From positions 1,054,001 to 1,118,000 of the forward strand of contig CAXXVA010000001.1 in NCBI GenBank assembly GCA_963675365.2: a stretch of DNA of 64,000 bases, given 5' to 3'. Of the stretch, positions 26,256 through 34,778 are shown in pieces. Source of the stretch: CAXXOK01 sp963675365. Its GTDB lineage: Bacteria; Bacillota; Clostridia; Christensenellales; Aristaeellaceae. The notes below the pieces were generated by a model. It saw only the letters and a list, made by a program, of their open reading frames with translations. It searched no databases and was not told the origin of the DNA. Within the stretch, counting starts at the first letter, position 1, and each line of letters begins with the position of its first letter. The position numbers and the translations under genes are program-made.

Positions 26256-27779
26256 TTATAACGGTATATTGCCGTGCTTCTTGTCCACGGACGCGTTCGG
26301 CTTCAGCCGGAGCAGCTCCAGCATCTCCAAAACCCTCGCGCGGGTTTCCGCCGGCTGAATCACATCGTCTACCTGCCCGCGTTCCGCGGCGCGGTAGGGA
26401 TTGAGAAACGTTTCCCGGTAGGATTCCTTCCATTGCTTGATCTCTTCGGGATTCGTTACGTTCCGGGCGAGAATTTTGGCGGCCCCGTCGTCCCCCATCA
26501 CGGCAATCTCCGCGCTTGGCCAGGCAAACACGGCGTCGGCGCCCAGCGCCTTGCAGCACATGGCCAGATACGCGCCGCCATAGGCTTTGCGGATAATGAC
26601 GGTTACCTTGGGTACGGTCGCCTCGCTGTACGCAAACAGCATTTTAGCGCCATGCCGGATGATGCCCGCATGCTCCTGCTGCTTTCCCGGCAGGAATCCC
26701 GGCACATCCACCAGCGTGATCAGGGGCAGGCCGAACGCGTCGCAAGTGCGGATAAACCGCGCCGCTTTATCCGAAGCGTCGGCGTCCAGGCATCCCGCCT
26801 GAACGCTCGGCTGGTTGGCGATCACGCCCACCGGCATGCCGCCCGCATGCGCAAAAATCGTGAGAATATTCGGCGCATACTCCACCATCGACTCCAGGGT
26901 TTCGCCGCGATCGACGATTTCACGGATCACGGTGTGCATATCGTAGGTTTTTCCCGCACCGTCGGGTAAAATACGGTTGAGCGTCGTCCGCAGCTTCGTT
27001 TTGCCGCCGGTTTCCATCCAGGGCGCGCGCAGCTTGTAATGCGGCGGCAGATAATTCAGCAGCTGCCGGATGCGGGCGATACACGCTTCCTCGGTTTGAT
27101 CCCGGAAATGCGCGTTGCCGCTGACGGTGCTGTGTACGTACGCGCCGCCCAGATCGTCGGCCGATACCGTTTCGCCGGTGACCGCGCGCACGACGTCGGG
27201 GCCCGTGATAAACATCCGGCTGACGTTGTCTACGACGAATACGAAATCCGTCAGCGCGGGCGAATACACCGCGCCGCCGGCGCACGGCCCCAGAATGGCG
27301 GAAATCTGCGGGATCACTCCCGACGCCTTGGTATGCATAGAAAAGATCTTGCCATACCCGGTTAGCGCGTTGACGCCTTCCTGAATGCGCGCCCCGCCCG
27401 AATCGTTCATACCGACGACCGGCATTCCCGCGTCCATCGCCGTTTGGATGAGCCGGCAGATTTTATTGGCCTGCTCTTCGCCCATGGAGCCGCCCATCAC
27501 GGTGAAATCCTGCGCGTACGCGGCCACGTTTCGGCCGTGAACCTTGCCAAAGCAGCAAACCACGCCATCCCCGGGGATGTGTTTTTCCTGCATGTTAAAA
27601 TCGGTGCTGCGATGGGTAACGTAGCTTCCGGTTTCGGAATACGCCCCGTCGTCAAACAGCAGCGACAGCCGTTCCCTGGCTGTTTTTTTGCCCTTTAAGT
27701 GCTGATTTTTGACAGCCGGCAAGCCGCCGCCTGTGTAAAGCAGCTCTCTTCGGTGTTTCAAATCGTCCAGTCTGTTCAT
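26256..27779 (-). CDS. Acyl-CoA carboxylase beta subunit (carboxyltransferase)
   Basis: The 507-aa protein is a biotin-dependent carboxyltransferase of the PccB/MmdA type, acting on propionyl-, methylmalonyl- or a related acyl-CoA. It shows KKTARERLSLLFDDGAYSE, GMNDSGGARIQEGVNALTGY, SAILGPCAGGAVYSPALTDF and, in the second crotonase-like half, IRHGAKMLFAYSEATVPKVT and RKAYGGAYLAMCCK. No biotin carboxylase, carrier or membrane subunit is encoded nearby, so partners must be elsewhere. It follows the aldehyde dehydrogenase gene by 42 bases, with GGAGG as RBS. Confidence 0.92.
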   Translation of the reverse strand: MNRLDDLKHRRELLYTGGGLPAVKNQHLKGKKTARERLSLLFDDGAYSETGSYVTHRSTDFNMQEKHIPGDGVVCCFGKVHGRNVAAYAQDFTVMGGSMGEEQANKICRLIQTAMDAGMPVVGMNDSGGARIQEGVNALTGYGKIFSMHTKASGVIPQISAILGPCAGGAVYSPALTDFVFVVDNVSRMFITGPDVVRAVTGETVSADDLGGAYVHSTVSGNAHFRDQTEEACIARIRQLLNYLPPHYKLRAPWMETGGKTKLRTTLNRILPDGAGKTYDMHTVIREIVDRGETLESMVEYAPNILTIFAHAGGMPVGVIANQPSVQAGCLDADASDKAARFIRTCDAFGLPLITLVDVPGFLPGKQQEHAGIIRHGAKMLFAYSEATVPKVTVIIRKAYGGAYLAMCCKALGADAVFAWPSAEIAVMGDDGAAKILARNVTNPEEIKQWKESYRETFLNPYRAAERGQVDDVIQPAETRARVLEMLELLRLKPNASVDKKHGNIPL

Positions 27780-27821
27780 TCCGGCCTCCGCAAAAACCTT
27801 ACTGGTGTATGGAAACGAAGC

Positions 27822-29297
27822 TCAGTCCCTGCAGGGCGCCCAGGCGGGAATTTCGCCCAGTCCCGAGGGAATCCTCACGGTTTTGGGCCGGCTGAACTCC
27901 AGCAGCGTATCCGCGCAGCGCTCGCGCCCGTATCCGCTGGCCTTGTTGCCCCCAAACGGCACGCACTGCGCGCCGAGTCGGTAGAAATTATTGATGTATA
28001 CGCCGCCGCAATCCAGCGCGCGGGCCACCCGCATGGCCGAGGAATGGTTCTGGGTAAACACGACGGCAATCAGGCCAAAATCCGTATCGTTGGCAATGGA
28101 CACGGCTTCTTCTTCGCCGCTGAACGGCATGATGCAGGTCACCGGCCCGAAAATCTCTTCCCTGGCGATGGTCATGTCGCGGCGGACGTCGGTAAACAGC
28201 GTCGGGGCGACGAAGTATCCGCGGTCGTACGGAGCCTGCGCCGGTACGGGGATCTGCTTGAGCAGGCGCGCGCCTTCGGCGACGCCAACGTCGATATAAT
28301 GCAGAACCTTCTCGCGGTGGGCCTGGGTGACCATCGGCCCGACGTTGGTGCCCGGATTCATGCCGTCGCCCAGCACAAGCCGGTCCATCAACGCCGTGAA
28401 TTTTTCCGTGAACACGTCCAAAATACTGCGATCCACAAGTATGCGCGACGTGGCGGTGCAGGCTTCGCCGTTGTTGAAAAACGCGCCTTCAAACGCCGTG
28501 GCGACAGCCCTGTCCAGGTCGCAGTCCTTAAGCGCGATAAACGCGTTTTTACCGCCGAGTTCCATGATGCACGGCGTCAGGTTGTCCGCGCTCTGCTTGA
28601 TCACCGCGCGTCCGCCGTTATCCGATCCCGTAAAAGAAATTTTACGGACCAGCGGATGCGCCGTCAGGGCCTGCCCGGCGGCGATCCCCGGACCGACGAT
28701 GACCTCGAGCACGTGTTCGGGAAGCACTTCCTGCACGATCTGCACGATGCGCATCACCGACAGCGGGGCCTGCTCGCCCGGCTTGATAATCACGGTATTC
28801 CCGGCGGCCAGCGCAGGGGCGATTTTCGCGCCCGTATGCAGCGGCGGCCAGTTGAACGGGACGATGCCCGCCACGACGCCGAACGGCTCGTGATAGATCT
28901 GTGCGTTAATTTCACCCAGCTCGTACAAATCGCTTGGCAGGTTACCGATGATCCCGCCGAAAAATTCGAACGCCTCCACACAGCGGCGCACGTCTGCGCG
29001 GGAAACGTCTATGGGTTTGCCGACCTCCCGCGTTTCAATCTCGGCGATCTCTTCCATGTGGCCCCGCAGCGCGGCGCCCGCTTTTTTCAGGTATGCCCCT
29101 CTTTGATGGGGAGACAGCACTTTCCATGCCTTGCGGTATGCTTCGTCGGCCGCAAGCACGCAGTCGTTTACCTGCTCGGGTCCGCAGCCCTGCACGACCG
29201 CATACGGCTCGTCGTTCACAGGATTGCGAACCGTAAAGCGGTGCTCCTCATTTTCGGTTGACCATTTCGTCGTCCAAACCGGTACGTTGTTTCCCAT
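27822..29297 (-). CDS. NAD(P)-dependent aldehyde dehydrogenase
   Basis: The 491-aa protein is a member of the ALDH superfamily that oxidises an aldehyde to an acid. Catalytic residues are Asn149 (VPFNWP), Glu246 (MELGGK) and Cys280 (NNGEACTATSR); SFTGSDNGG is the coenzyme loop. It is the first gene of the minus-strand cluster, behind a TATAAT promoter with an AT palindrome and divergent from the GntR gene. The aldehyde is unknown; the next gene (acyl-CoA carboxylase beta) suggests a route into acyl-CoA metabolism. Confidence 0.93.
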   Translation of the reverse strand: MGNNVPVWTTKWSTENEEHRFTVRNPVNDEPYAVVQGCGPEQVNDCVLAADEAYRKAWKVLSPHQRGAYLKKAGAALRGHMEEIAEIETREVGKPIDVSRADVRRCVEAFEFFGGIIGNLPSDLYELGEINAQIYHEPFGVVAGIVPFNWPPLHTGAKIAPALAAGNTVIIKPGEQAPLSVMRIVQIVQEVLPEHVLEVIVGPGIAAGQALTAHPLVRKISFTGSDNGGRAVIKQSADNLTPCIMELGGKNAFIALKDCDLDRAVATAFEGAFFNNGEACTATSRILVDRSILDVFTEKFTALMDRLVLGDGMNPGTNVGPMVTQAHREKVLHYIDVGVAEGARLLKQIPVPAQAPYDRGYFVAPTLFTDVRRDMTIAREEIFGPVTCIMPFSGEEEAVSIANDTDFGLIAVVFTQNHSSAMRVARALDCGGVYINNFYRLGAQCVPFGGNKASGYGRERCADTLLEFSRPKTVRIPSGLGEIPAWAPCRD

Positions 29298-29349
29298 TGC
29301 TCATTCTCCCCAATCGCCTGGTTTTCTGTTCTTATCGACGGTATCAATG

Positions 29350-29401
29350 AAATAATATATGTTATCGGTTGCATTATATATTATTTATGTGATTAATGCA
29401 A
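29350..29401 (-). promoter_or_regulatory. Promoter with AT palindrome upstream of the aldehyde dehydrogenase gene
   Basis: AAATAATATAT (29350-29360) and ATATATTATTT (29376-29386) are perfect 11-bp arms around a 15-base spacer. Inside lies TATAAT (29373-29378, minus strand) with TTGCAT 17 bases upstream (29396-29401). A second palindrome, CTAAAT/ATTTAG, lies at 29431-29447. The region separates the dehydrogenase gene from the divergent GntR gene. Confidence 0.6.
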
Positions 29402-29686
29402 TATGTTCTGCACAATTCGGACAAATAGCACTAAATTATATATTTAGTTGCAAAATGACGTGATTTAAGGTATCTTATTTTTGTCAGTAAATTGAAATCT
29501 CGGGTTTGATTCGTGATCCATGAAATAATTTTACCCGTGCTGGCCGAGGAGGTCGGCGCCTTTGAAGAAAACCGATTATATCATAAGCGTCGGCGGAGCG
29601 TAAACCGGAGCGATTCCGGCAAAGCGCCCGGCTCAGCGATCTATAAACCGATCATCATAAACTGCAGAAAGGCGAATTTCGACGAC

Positions 29687-30334
29687 ATGAAGAAAAAAAG
29701 CAAGGTTGACCTGGTTTATGAATACTTATTAAATGAAATGGCCTGCCTGAACTACCGTACGGGGGACAGGCTGATTATCAATCAGATCGCCGAGGCCTGC
29801 AACGTAAGCGAAATTCCGGTCCGGGAGGCGCTGCGGCGGCTTGAGAGCAACGGGTACGTGCGGATCGCCCCCAACCAGGGCGCCGTTGCCGTCGGCCTTG
29901 AAAAAAACACGATCGCCGATATTGTGCAGATCAAAGGCGTTTTAGAGGGGTTTGCCACACGCCTGAGCATCGATTACCTGTCCATCAACGACTTGAAGAA
30001 CCTGCATCTGATCAACGAAAAGTTCCGGGACGCTACGAAAACAAAGGACTATACGATGATTTCAGAACTCAATAAAGAATTTCATATGTCGATCTACCAG
30101 CATATCCCACAAAAAGAACTGACCACCCTGATTACCGATCTATGGGAAAAATGGGCGATCACCAAGAAGATCTTCTCCGTCGAGCCGCATATTATGGATA
30201 CCTCCTACGACGATCACGAATACATCCTGCAATTGATCAGCACCCGCTCCTACGAGGAAGCGGAGCAGTTCGTCCGGCAGCATAAGTTCAAGGCCATCAG
30301 CACCTGGGCGCACACCGAAGCGAGGCCGCAGTGA
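29687..30334 (+). CDS. GntR/FCD family transcriptional regulator
   Basis: The 215-aa protein has an N-terminal winged helix (GDRLIINQIAEACNVSEIPVREALRRLESNGYV) and a C-terminal helical FCD ligand domain with EFHMSIYQHIPQ and YDDHEYILQLISTRSYEEAEQFVRQH, whose His residues would bind metal and an acid effector. It is divergent from the ALDH/carboxylase/TRAP cluster and most likely represses it until the substrate is present. The ATG at 29687 has only a distant AGAAAGG, so the start is less certain; the open frame continues upstream to 29513. Confidence 0.85.
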   Translation: MKKKSKVDLVYEYLLNEMACLNYRTGDRLIINQIAEACNVSEIPVREALRRLESNGYVRIAPNQGAVAVGLEKNTIADIVQIKGVLEGFATRLSIDYLSINDLKNLHLINEKFRDATKTKDYTMISELNKEFHMSIYQHIPQKELTTLITDLWEKWAITKKIFSVEPHIMDTSYDDHEYILQLISTRSYEEAEQFVRQHKFKAISTWAHTEARPQ

Positions 30335-30390
30335 GGGTTCCTAAAAGAGACGTGTTTTAATCAGCGCCGTTTATATAAAAGATACAATAA

Positions 30391-30420
30391 AAACCAAGGG
30401 AATCGAAGCCCTTGGTTTTT
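30391..30420 (+). terminator. Terminator of the GntR gene
   Basis: AAACCAAGGG (30391-30400) pairs with CCCTTGGTTT (30409-30418), followed by further T residues. It lies 57 bases after the stop of the regulator gene. Confidence 0.82.
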
Positions 30421-30794
30421 TATTGCTCTCCAGTTCAGCCGTGAGTTCGCGCCGATGGGATATCGGAATCCAGCTTGTGAAGCTCATACGTATCGACGAA
30501 GATCCCCGCTGCGTGATTTGAATCAATCTGCGCTGCCCGGGGTTCCTCTAATCTCCTAAAAACGCCTGATCCCGGATGATCGAAACGCACAAGTTGTCCT
30601 GGTTTGGTATAGCAACAACAATCATGAGAACGGCTATTCATTTTGTATTTATAAACGATACGCTTACACGGTCCGCAACAGGCATTCATCAAACGGAAAT
30701 CAATGGATTATTTGACCATGACACGCACCGTCTCGCGGAGGGTTTTTCTCATGTACAGCATGAATTGGTATTTTTGCACTATATTCCACATCAA
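30421..30794. other. Intergenic region without a recognisable gene
   Basis: Short open frames exist here on both strands (for example 30435-30692 minus and 30576-30803 plus), but none has a ribosome binding site with a convincing protein behind it. The GC-rich first 180 bases could be a decayed gene end. From about 30640 the sequence becomes AT-rich and leads into the promoter of the sugar operon. Confidence 0.4.
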
Positions 30795-30883
30795 ATATTG
30801 TAAAAATTGAATATTGTAAAATTCAGAGGCCTGGCATATAATGCAAATATCGTAAGACATCATACAATATGATGCCATATAAT
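30795..30883 (+). promoter_or_regulatory. Promoter and repeated operator-like sites of the sugar operon
   Basis: AAGACA (30854-30859) and TATAAT (30878-30883) are 18 bases apart. The spacer holds the palindrome CATCATA/TATGATG (30858-30874). ATATTGTA occurs at 30795-30802 and 30811-30818, its reverse at 30863-30870, and a variant ATATCGTA at 30847-30854. Such phased repeats suggest a regulator site, most simply for the GntR protein encoded in the operon at 37253. Confidence 0.55.
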
Positions 30884-30972
30884 AATATGAGATCTATGAG
30901 TGGTTTACCAGATCTCGGTTCACCCCGGCTTTGCATAAGAACGGGACGATACAAAGTTTGGAGACATTCGCG

Positions 30973-31815
30973 ATGAAGGGCAAAAAGTTTGTTTTTTCGG
31001 CGCTGAAACTTCTGGTCACGATTTTGCTATTGGGCTTTTCCATGCTACCGGTTTATTGGATGGTATCCATATCCATCCGTCAAACCGCGGAAATGTCCGG
31101 AGGCCATATTCCGCTGATTCCGCAATCATTCACGCTTGAGCATTTTGTAAGGCTGTTTGAAGAAAAGCACTTTGGCGTATCGCTGACAAACAGCGCGATT
31201 GTAACCTCCATCGCCCTGGCTGTTTCCCTTATCTTCGGCATTTGCAGCGCGTATATTCTTGCGCGGAGCAGGTTTCGCTTTGGGGGCAAGAAGCAGCTTA
31301 CCTATTGGGTGTTGCTGACACGTATACTACCGCCGATTACCTTTGCCGTACCGCTATATATCATGTTTTCCAAAATGGGCTGGCTCAACTCGCTGGTGCC
31401 GGAGATATTCGCATGTATTTTCATCAACATTCCGTTGGTCATCTGGTTTTTAACCAGCTTTTTCAGAAGCATCCCGATCGATCTTGAAGAAAGCGCGAAA
31501 ATCGACGGAGCCGGCGAATGGAAATTATTCAGCCGCATCATCGTGCCCTTGATTCTGCCGGGGATCGCCGCCGTGTCGATGCTCAGCTTTATTTACGCCT
31601 GGAATGAATATACCTACGGCGTAATTTTTGTGCAAAATCCAAGGAACTACACGGTTCCGTTATCTCTGGCCATATTGAATACAGAGGATAACGTCATGCA
31701 ATACGGCGTCGTTGCCTCGGGCAGCATCGTTTCGATTATTCCCATGGCCATATTCGTCATCTTTGCGCAGAAATATCTGATTTCCGGCCTTTCCAGCGGC
31801 GCAGTGAAGGGCTGA
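30973..31815 (+). CDS. Carbohydrate ABC transporter permease (MalG type)
   Basis: The 280-aa inner-membrane protein has six hydrophobic segments and the MalG-like EAA loop ESAKIDGAGEWKLFSRIIVPL, where the ATPase docks. LPVYWMVSISIRQ and YAWNEYTYG are typical of the CUT1 permease group. It is the first gene of the operon, with the binding protein and the second permease following. No ATPase gene is present, so a shared MsmK-type ATPase must be used. The ATG at 30973 follows GGAG at nine bases. Confidence 0.9.
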   Translation: MKGKKFVFSALKLLVTILLLGFSMLPVYWMVSISIRQTAEMSGGHIPLIPQSFTLEHFVRLFEEKHFGVSLTNSAIVTSIALAVSLIFGICSAYILARSRFRFGGKKQLTYWVLLTRILPPITFAVPLYIMFSKMGWLNSLVPEIFACIFINIPLVIWFLTSFFRSIPIDLEESAKIDGAGEWKLFSRIIVPLILPGIAAVSMLSFIYAWNEYTYGVIFVQNPRNYTVPLSLAILNTEDNVMQYGVVASGSIVSIIPMAIFVIFAQKYLISGLSSGAVKG

Positions 31816-31829
31816 CCGTGTTCGGTCTC

Positions 31830-31851
31830 AATAGCGGGGGAGCCCGCTATT
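31830..31851 (+). other. Hairpin before the solute-binding protein gene
   Basis: AATAGCGGG and CCCGCTATT pair around a four-base loop between the permease stop and the binding-protein RBS. There is no T-run, so it is more likely an mRNA processing or stability element than a terminator. Confidence 0.6.
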
Positions 31852-31879
31852 ACAGATAAATTTAAGGAGGTACCAGTCT

Positions 31880-33094
31880 ATGAAAAAACTCTTCGCTATC
31901 GTCCTCGTCGCCCTCATGGCAACGGCACCGCTGGCAGTTTCGTTTGCCGCGGATGCACCCAGCACCCTGACGCTTGTGCTACGTGCTGGCAGCTACACCG
32001 ACGTACTCAAAGCCCTTGCGCCGGCTTTTGAGGAAGAAAACAACTGTACGATTGAAATTCTGGACCTTGATTTCTCAGACATGTACCAGAAGATCGCATT
32101 GGATTCACAAAACGCAACAGGCGCATATGATGTGATCATGGTAGACGGTTCCTGGTTTACGGAGTTCAGCGAATACGGGATTCTCTCAGATTTAAGCGCG
32201 CTGGGATACGCACTGGATGAGGATTTCATCGCAGGCACAACCAAGGGCGGCATCGGCGCGGACGGCAACGTATACTGTGTTCCGTTCTTTGGCAACGTCC
32301 AGTTGTTCTACTACAACAAGGATGTTCTCGCTCAGTTCGGATATGACGCGCCTCCCACGGATTGGGCAACGGTCCTGGAAATGGCACAAACCATCAACGC
32401 CGGCGGCATCTATGGCTATGTTGCCCGTGCGCAAGCCGGTGAAAACATCGTAACCGATATTGATCCGCTTCTGCTCTCGTTCGGCGGTTCGATTTTGGAT
32501 GCGGACAACAACGTGACCATTGACACCGAAGCGTACAAAAGCGCCCTGGAAATGTATATTCAGTTGATTGGCGCAGGCCAGATCATGTCCAAGGATGATA
32601 TTGTTGCCGCCGTGAACAACGGCACCGCTGCGATGAGCCTGATTTGGCCCGGCTGGTATACTCCCGGCGAAGACGCGGCGACCAGCTTCGCCCTGATGCC
32701 CAATAAAATCAATCCGGATGATACCCAGTACGACTCCGCCTGGTACGGCCTGTGGTATTTGGGCGTAACGGCCAATTCCGCAAATCCAGATCTGGCGCTG
32801 AAGTTCATTGATTATGCGACCAGTGCGGAATCTGAAATTGCGACCGTTTCGTACGGCCTGACCCCGATCCGCCACAGCCCCTATCAGAGTGAGGAGGTTC
32901 TCAGCCAGAGCCCGCAGCTCGCCATCGTTTACCAGGCGCTGCAAAACGGCGTTTACCGTCCGTCGGTTCCCCAGTGGACCGACATCACCATCACCTTGGG
33001 AACCGAACTGGATAATGCCGTACAGGGTGTAAAGACGGTTGACGAAGCACTGTCCGACGCGCAAAGCGCATGTGAAGATGTAATGAACCGGTAA
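31880..33094 (+). CDS. Sugar ABC transporter solute-binding protein
   Basis: The 404-aa receptor begins with a signal peptide (MKKLFAIVLVALMATAPLAV, cut near SFA-A) and belongs to the family-1 sugar binding proteins: FEEENNCTIEILDLDFSDMYQKIA, YDVIMVDGSWFTEFSEYGIL and VPFFGNVQLFYYNKDV. It has no lipobox Cys, which is unusual for a Gram-positive receptor and leaves anchoring open. It has an AAGGAGG RBS and is bracketed by hairpins on both sides, consistent with a higher dose than the permeases. Confidence 0.9.
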   Translation: MKKLFAIVLVALMATAPLAVSFAADAPSTLTLVLRAGSYTDVLKALAPAFEEENNCTIEILDLDFSDMYQKIALDSQNATGAYDVIMVDGSWFTEFSEYGILSDLSALGYALDEDFIAGTTKGGIGADGNVYCVPFFGNVQLFYYNKDVLAQFGYDAPPTDWATVLEMAQTINAGGIYGYVARAQAGENIVTDIDPLLLSFGGSILDADNNVTIDTEAYKSALEMYIQLIGAGQIMSKDDIVAAVNNGTAAMSLIWPGWYTPGEDAATSFALMPNKINPDDTQYDSAWYGLWYLGVTANSANPDLALKFIDYATSAESEIATVSYGLTPIRHSPYQSEEVLSQSPQLAIVYQALQNGVYRPSVPQWTDITITLGTELDNAVQGVKTVDEALSDAQSACEDVMNR

Positions 33095-33108
33095 ATTACC
33101 ACACAACA

Positions 33109-33142
33109 CCGGCAGCCCGGATCTGAAAGGCCGGGCTGCCGG
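33109..33142 (+). other. Hairpin after the solute-binding protein gene
   Basis: CCGGCAGCCCGG and CCGGGCTGCCGG form a perfect 12-bp GC-rich stem with a ten-base loop, 15 bases after the stop. No T-run follows and the next gene begins 17 bases later, so it probably protects the upstream mRNA 3' end or reduces read-through. Confidence 0.7.
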
Positions 33143-33159
33143 ATGAAGGGGTACGCACA

Positions 33160-34056
33160 ATGCTTAAACCGTTACTCAACAGCGAACGCACAATCCAACA
33201 GCACGAGAGATCTTTTGCGCGAAAAATGGTCTCTCCGACAGTTCTTGTTCTTTTATTCATGAGCGCGTTCTCCATTGTGTTTACGCTTTATTACAGTTTT
33301 ACCGATTACTACTACATTTCCCGCAAGCCTGTCGAATGGATTGGTCTTAGCAATTACATCAGCCTTTTTGAAGATCGGTATTTCATTATTTCCATCTGGA
33401 ACACCGTCGTTTTCACCGTTTGCTGCACAGTGCTGGAAACGGTAATCGGCGTACTGGTCGCCGTGTTTGTCAACAAGCTTAAACATGGCCGCAAGACGAT
33501 GCGAACGATAATCATGATTCCATATCTGCTTCCTCCCGTTACCGCGGCGTTGATTTGGCAGGTGCTTTTAAGCAACAACTACGGCCCCGTCAACGAAATT
33601 CTTGCGTCTGCCAATCTACCTGTTTTCAATTGGTTCTTTGATATCAGAACCGCCATGCCCGTAATCATCCTGATCGACGTCTGGCAATGCATGCCGTTTT
33701 GTTTCCTGCTGGCTTACGCCTCGCTGCAATCCATCCCCGCCGAGCTGTATGAAGCCGGAAAAATCGACGGCGCCAACACCGTGACGGAGTTATTCAAAAT
33801 TACGCTGCCCAGCATCAGAAGCACCGTGATTCTATGCCTGCTGCTGCGCACAATCGATTCGTTCCGAATGTTCGATAAAATCAACATCCTGACGAGCGGC
33901 GGCCCTGCAAATACCACGTCAACCGTGACTCAATTCATTTTCAATTTCGGAATCAAGAGCTTGAAGTTTGGCTTTGCCAGCGCCGGAGCACTGGTTATGG
34001 GGGCTTTCGTGCTGTTCCTTTCCTCGTTTTACATCAAAGGCGCTGTTAAGAAATAA
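33160..34056 (+). CDS. Carbohydrate ABC transporter permease (MalF type)
   Basis: The 298-aa protein is the partner permease, with six membrane segments and the docking loop PAELYEAGKIDGANTVTELFKI. It has YYYISRKPVEWIGLSNYISLFED near the N-terminus, the usual opening of MalF/UgpA-type permeases. The RBS is AAGGGG. Gene order permease-receptor-permease is less common than receptor-first. Confidence 0.9.
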   Translation: MLKPLLNSERTIQQHERSFARKMVSPTVLVLLFMSAFSIVFTLYYSFTDYYYISRKPVEWIGLSNYISLFEDRYFIISIWNTVVFTVCCTVLETVIGVLVAVFVNKLKHGRKTMRTIIMIPYLLPPVTAALIWQVLLSNNYGPVNEILASANLPVFNWFFDIRTAMPVIILIDVWQCMPFCFLLAYASLQSIPAELYEAGKIDGANTVTELFKITLPSIRSTVILCLLLRTIDSFRMFDKINILTSGGPANTTSTVTQFIFNFGIKSLKFGFASAGALVMGAFVLFLSSFYIKGAVKK

Positions 34057-34086
34057 AGGACTCGGATGAAAAGGAGAACGATATTT

Positions 34087-34752
34087 ATGACACATGCAGA
34101 ACGGATGGAAATATTCAAGAAAATCAATGCCGGCTGTGTAACGGACGCCTTAATACACTTCGGCGTCGGAGGCTGGACCAAAGGATTGTTTCCCGTTTCC
34201 GGCAATGCCTATATCTACGGAAAAGCTGTAACGGCCCGGTTTGATATCGTCACGCAGCCGCGCACGGAAATTACCCCGCTTGAGAGCATCGAGATGAGCG
34301 ATCCCGGGGATGTCATCGTATGGAATGCGGACCTGGAAACCAACCTGATGGGCGGCAACGTTTTCACGTTTGCAAAACGTCACGGCGTTTCCGGAATTGT
34401 GTTGGAAGGGTATCACCGCGACAGCGCGGAGATCGCGGAACTCGGTGGAGAAGTGTTTTCGCGCGGATCCTCCTGCGGCTGCTCTCCGGTGAACTTTAAA
34501 GCGACCGGGGCGACGGTCAACGTCCCTGTTACAGTCGGCGGTGTGGTCGTGTGCCCGGGCGACTACGTTTGCGGAGACTGCGACGGCGTCGTTGTGATCC
34601 CGGCAGCGTATGTGGATGACGTTCTACGCCAGGCGTTATGCCACATGGACTGGGAAAAGGCAGTCAAGGAAGCCATCGAAAATGGATACTCGGCCAAGCA
34701 AATGAAGGAAGTCTACGCCAGCGGCGTCAAGCTTCCCCGTACCAAAGCATAA
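34087..34752 (+). CDS. RraA-like protein, paralogue 1
   Basis: The 221-aa protein belongs to the RraA/HMG-aldolase superfamily: NAGCVTDALIHFGV near the start, DVIVWNADLETNLMGG, and GDYVCGDCDGVVVIPAAYVDD near the end. Members include 4-hydroxy-4-methyl-2-oxoglutarate/4-carboxy-4-hydroxy-2-oxoadipate aldolases and oxaloacetate decarboxylases. The motif that normally reads VIDGxxRD is here VLEGYHRD, an Asp-to-Glu change. The ATG at 34087 follows AAGGAG at ten bases; 34066 is the alternative. Confidence 0.85.
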   Translation: MTHAERMEIFKKINAGCVTDALIHFGVGGWTKGLFPVSGNAYIYGKAVTARFDIVTQPRTEITPLESIEMSDPGDVIVWNADLETNLMGGNVFTFAKRHGVSGIVLEGYHRDSAEIAELGGEVFSRGSSCGCSPVNFKATGATVNVPVTVGGVVVCPGDYVCGDCDGVVVIPAAYVDDVLRQALCHMDWEKAVKEAIENGYSAKQMKEVYASGVKLPRTKA

Positions 34753-34778
34753 AGACCAATTGAAATGGAGAGATCGCT

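Noticed and set aside
30435..30692. 85-codon minus-strand frame with several Cys residues
   Set aside because: No RBS or family resemblance; it overlaps the region leading into the sugar-operon promoter.
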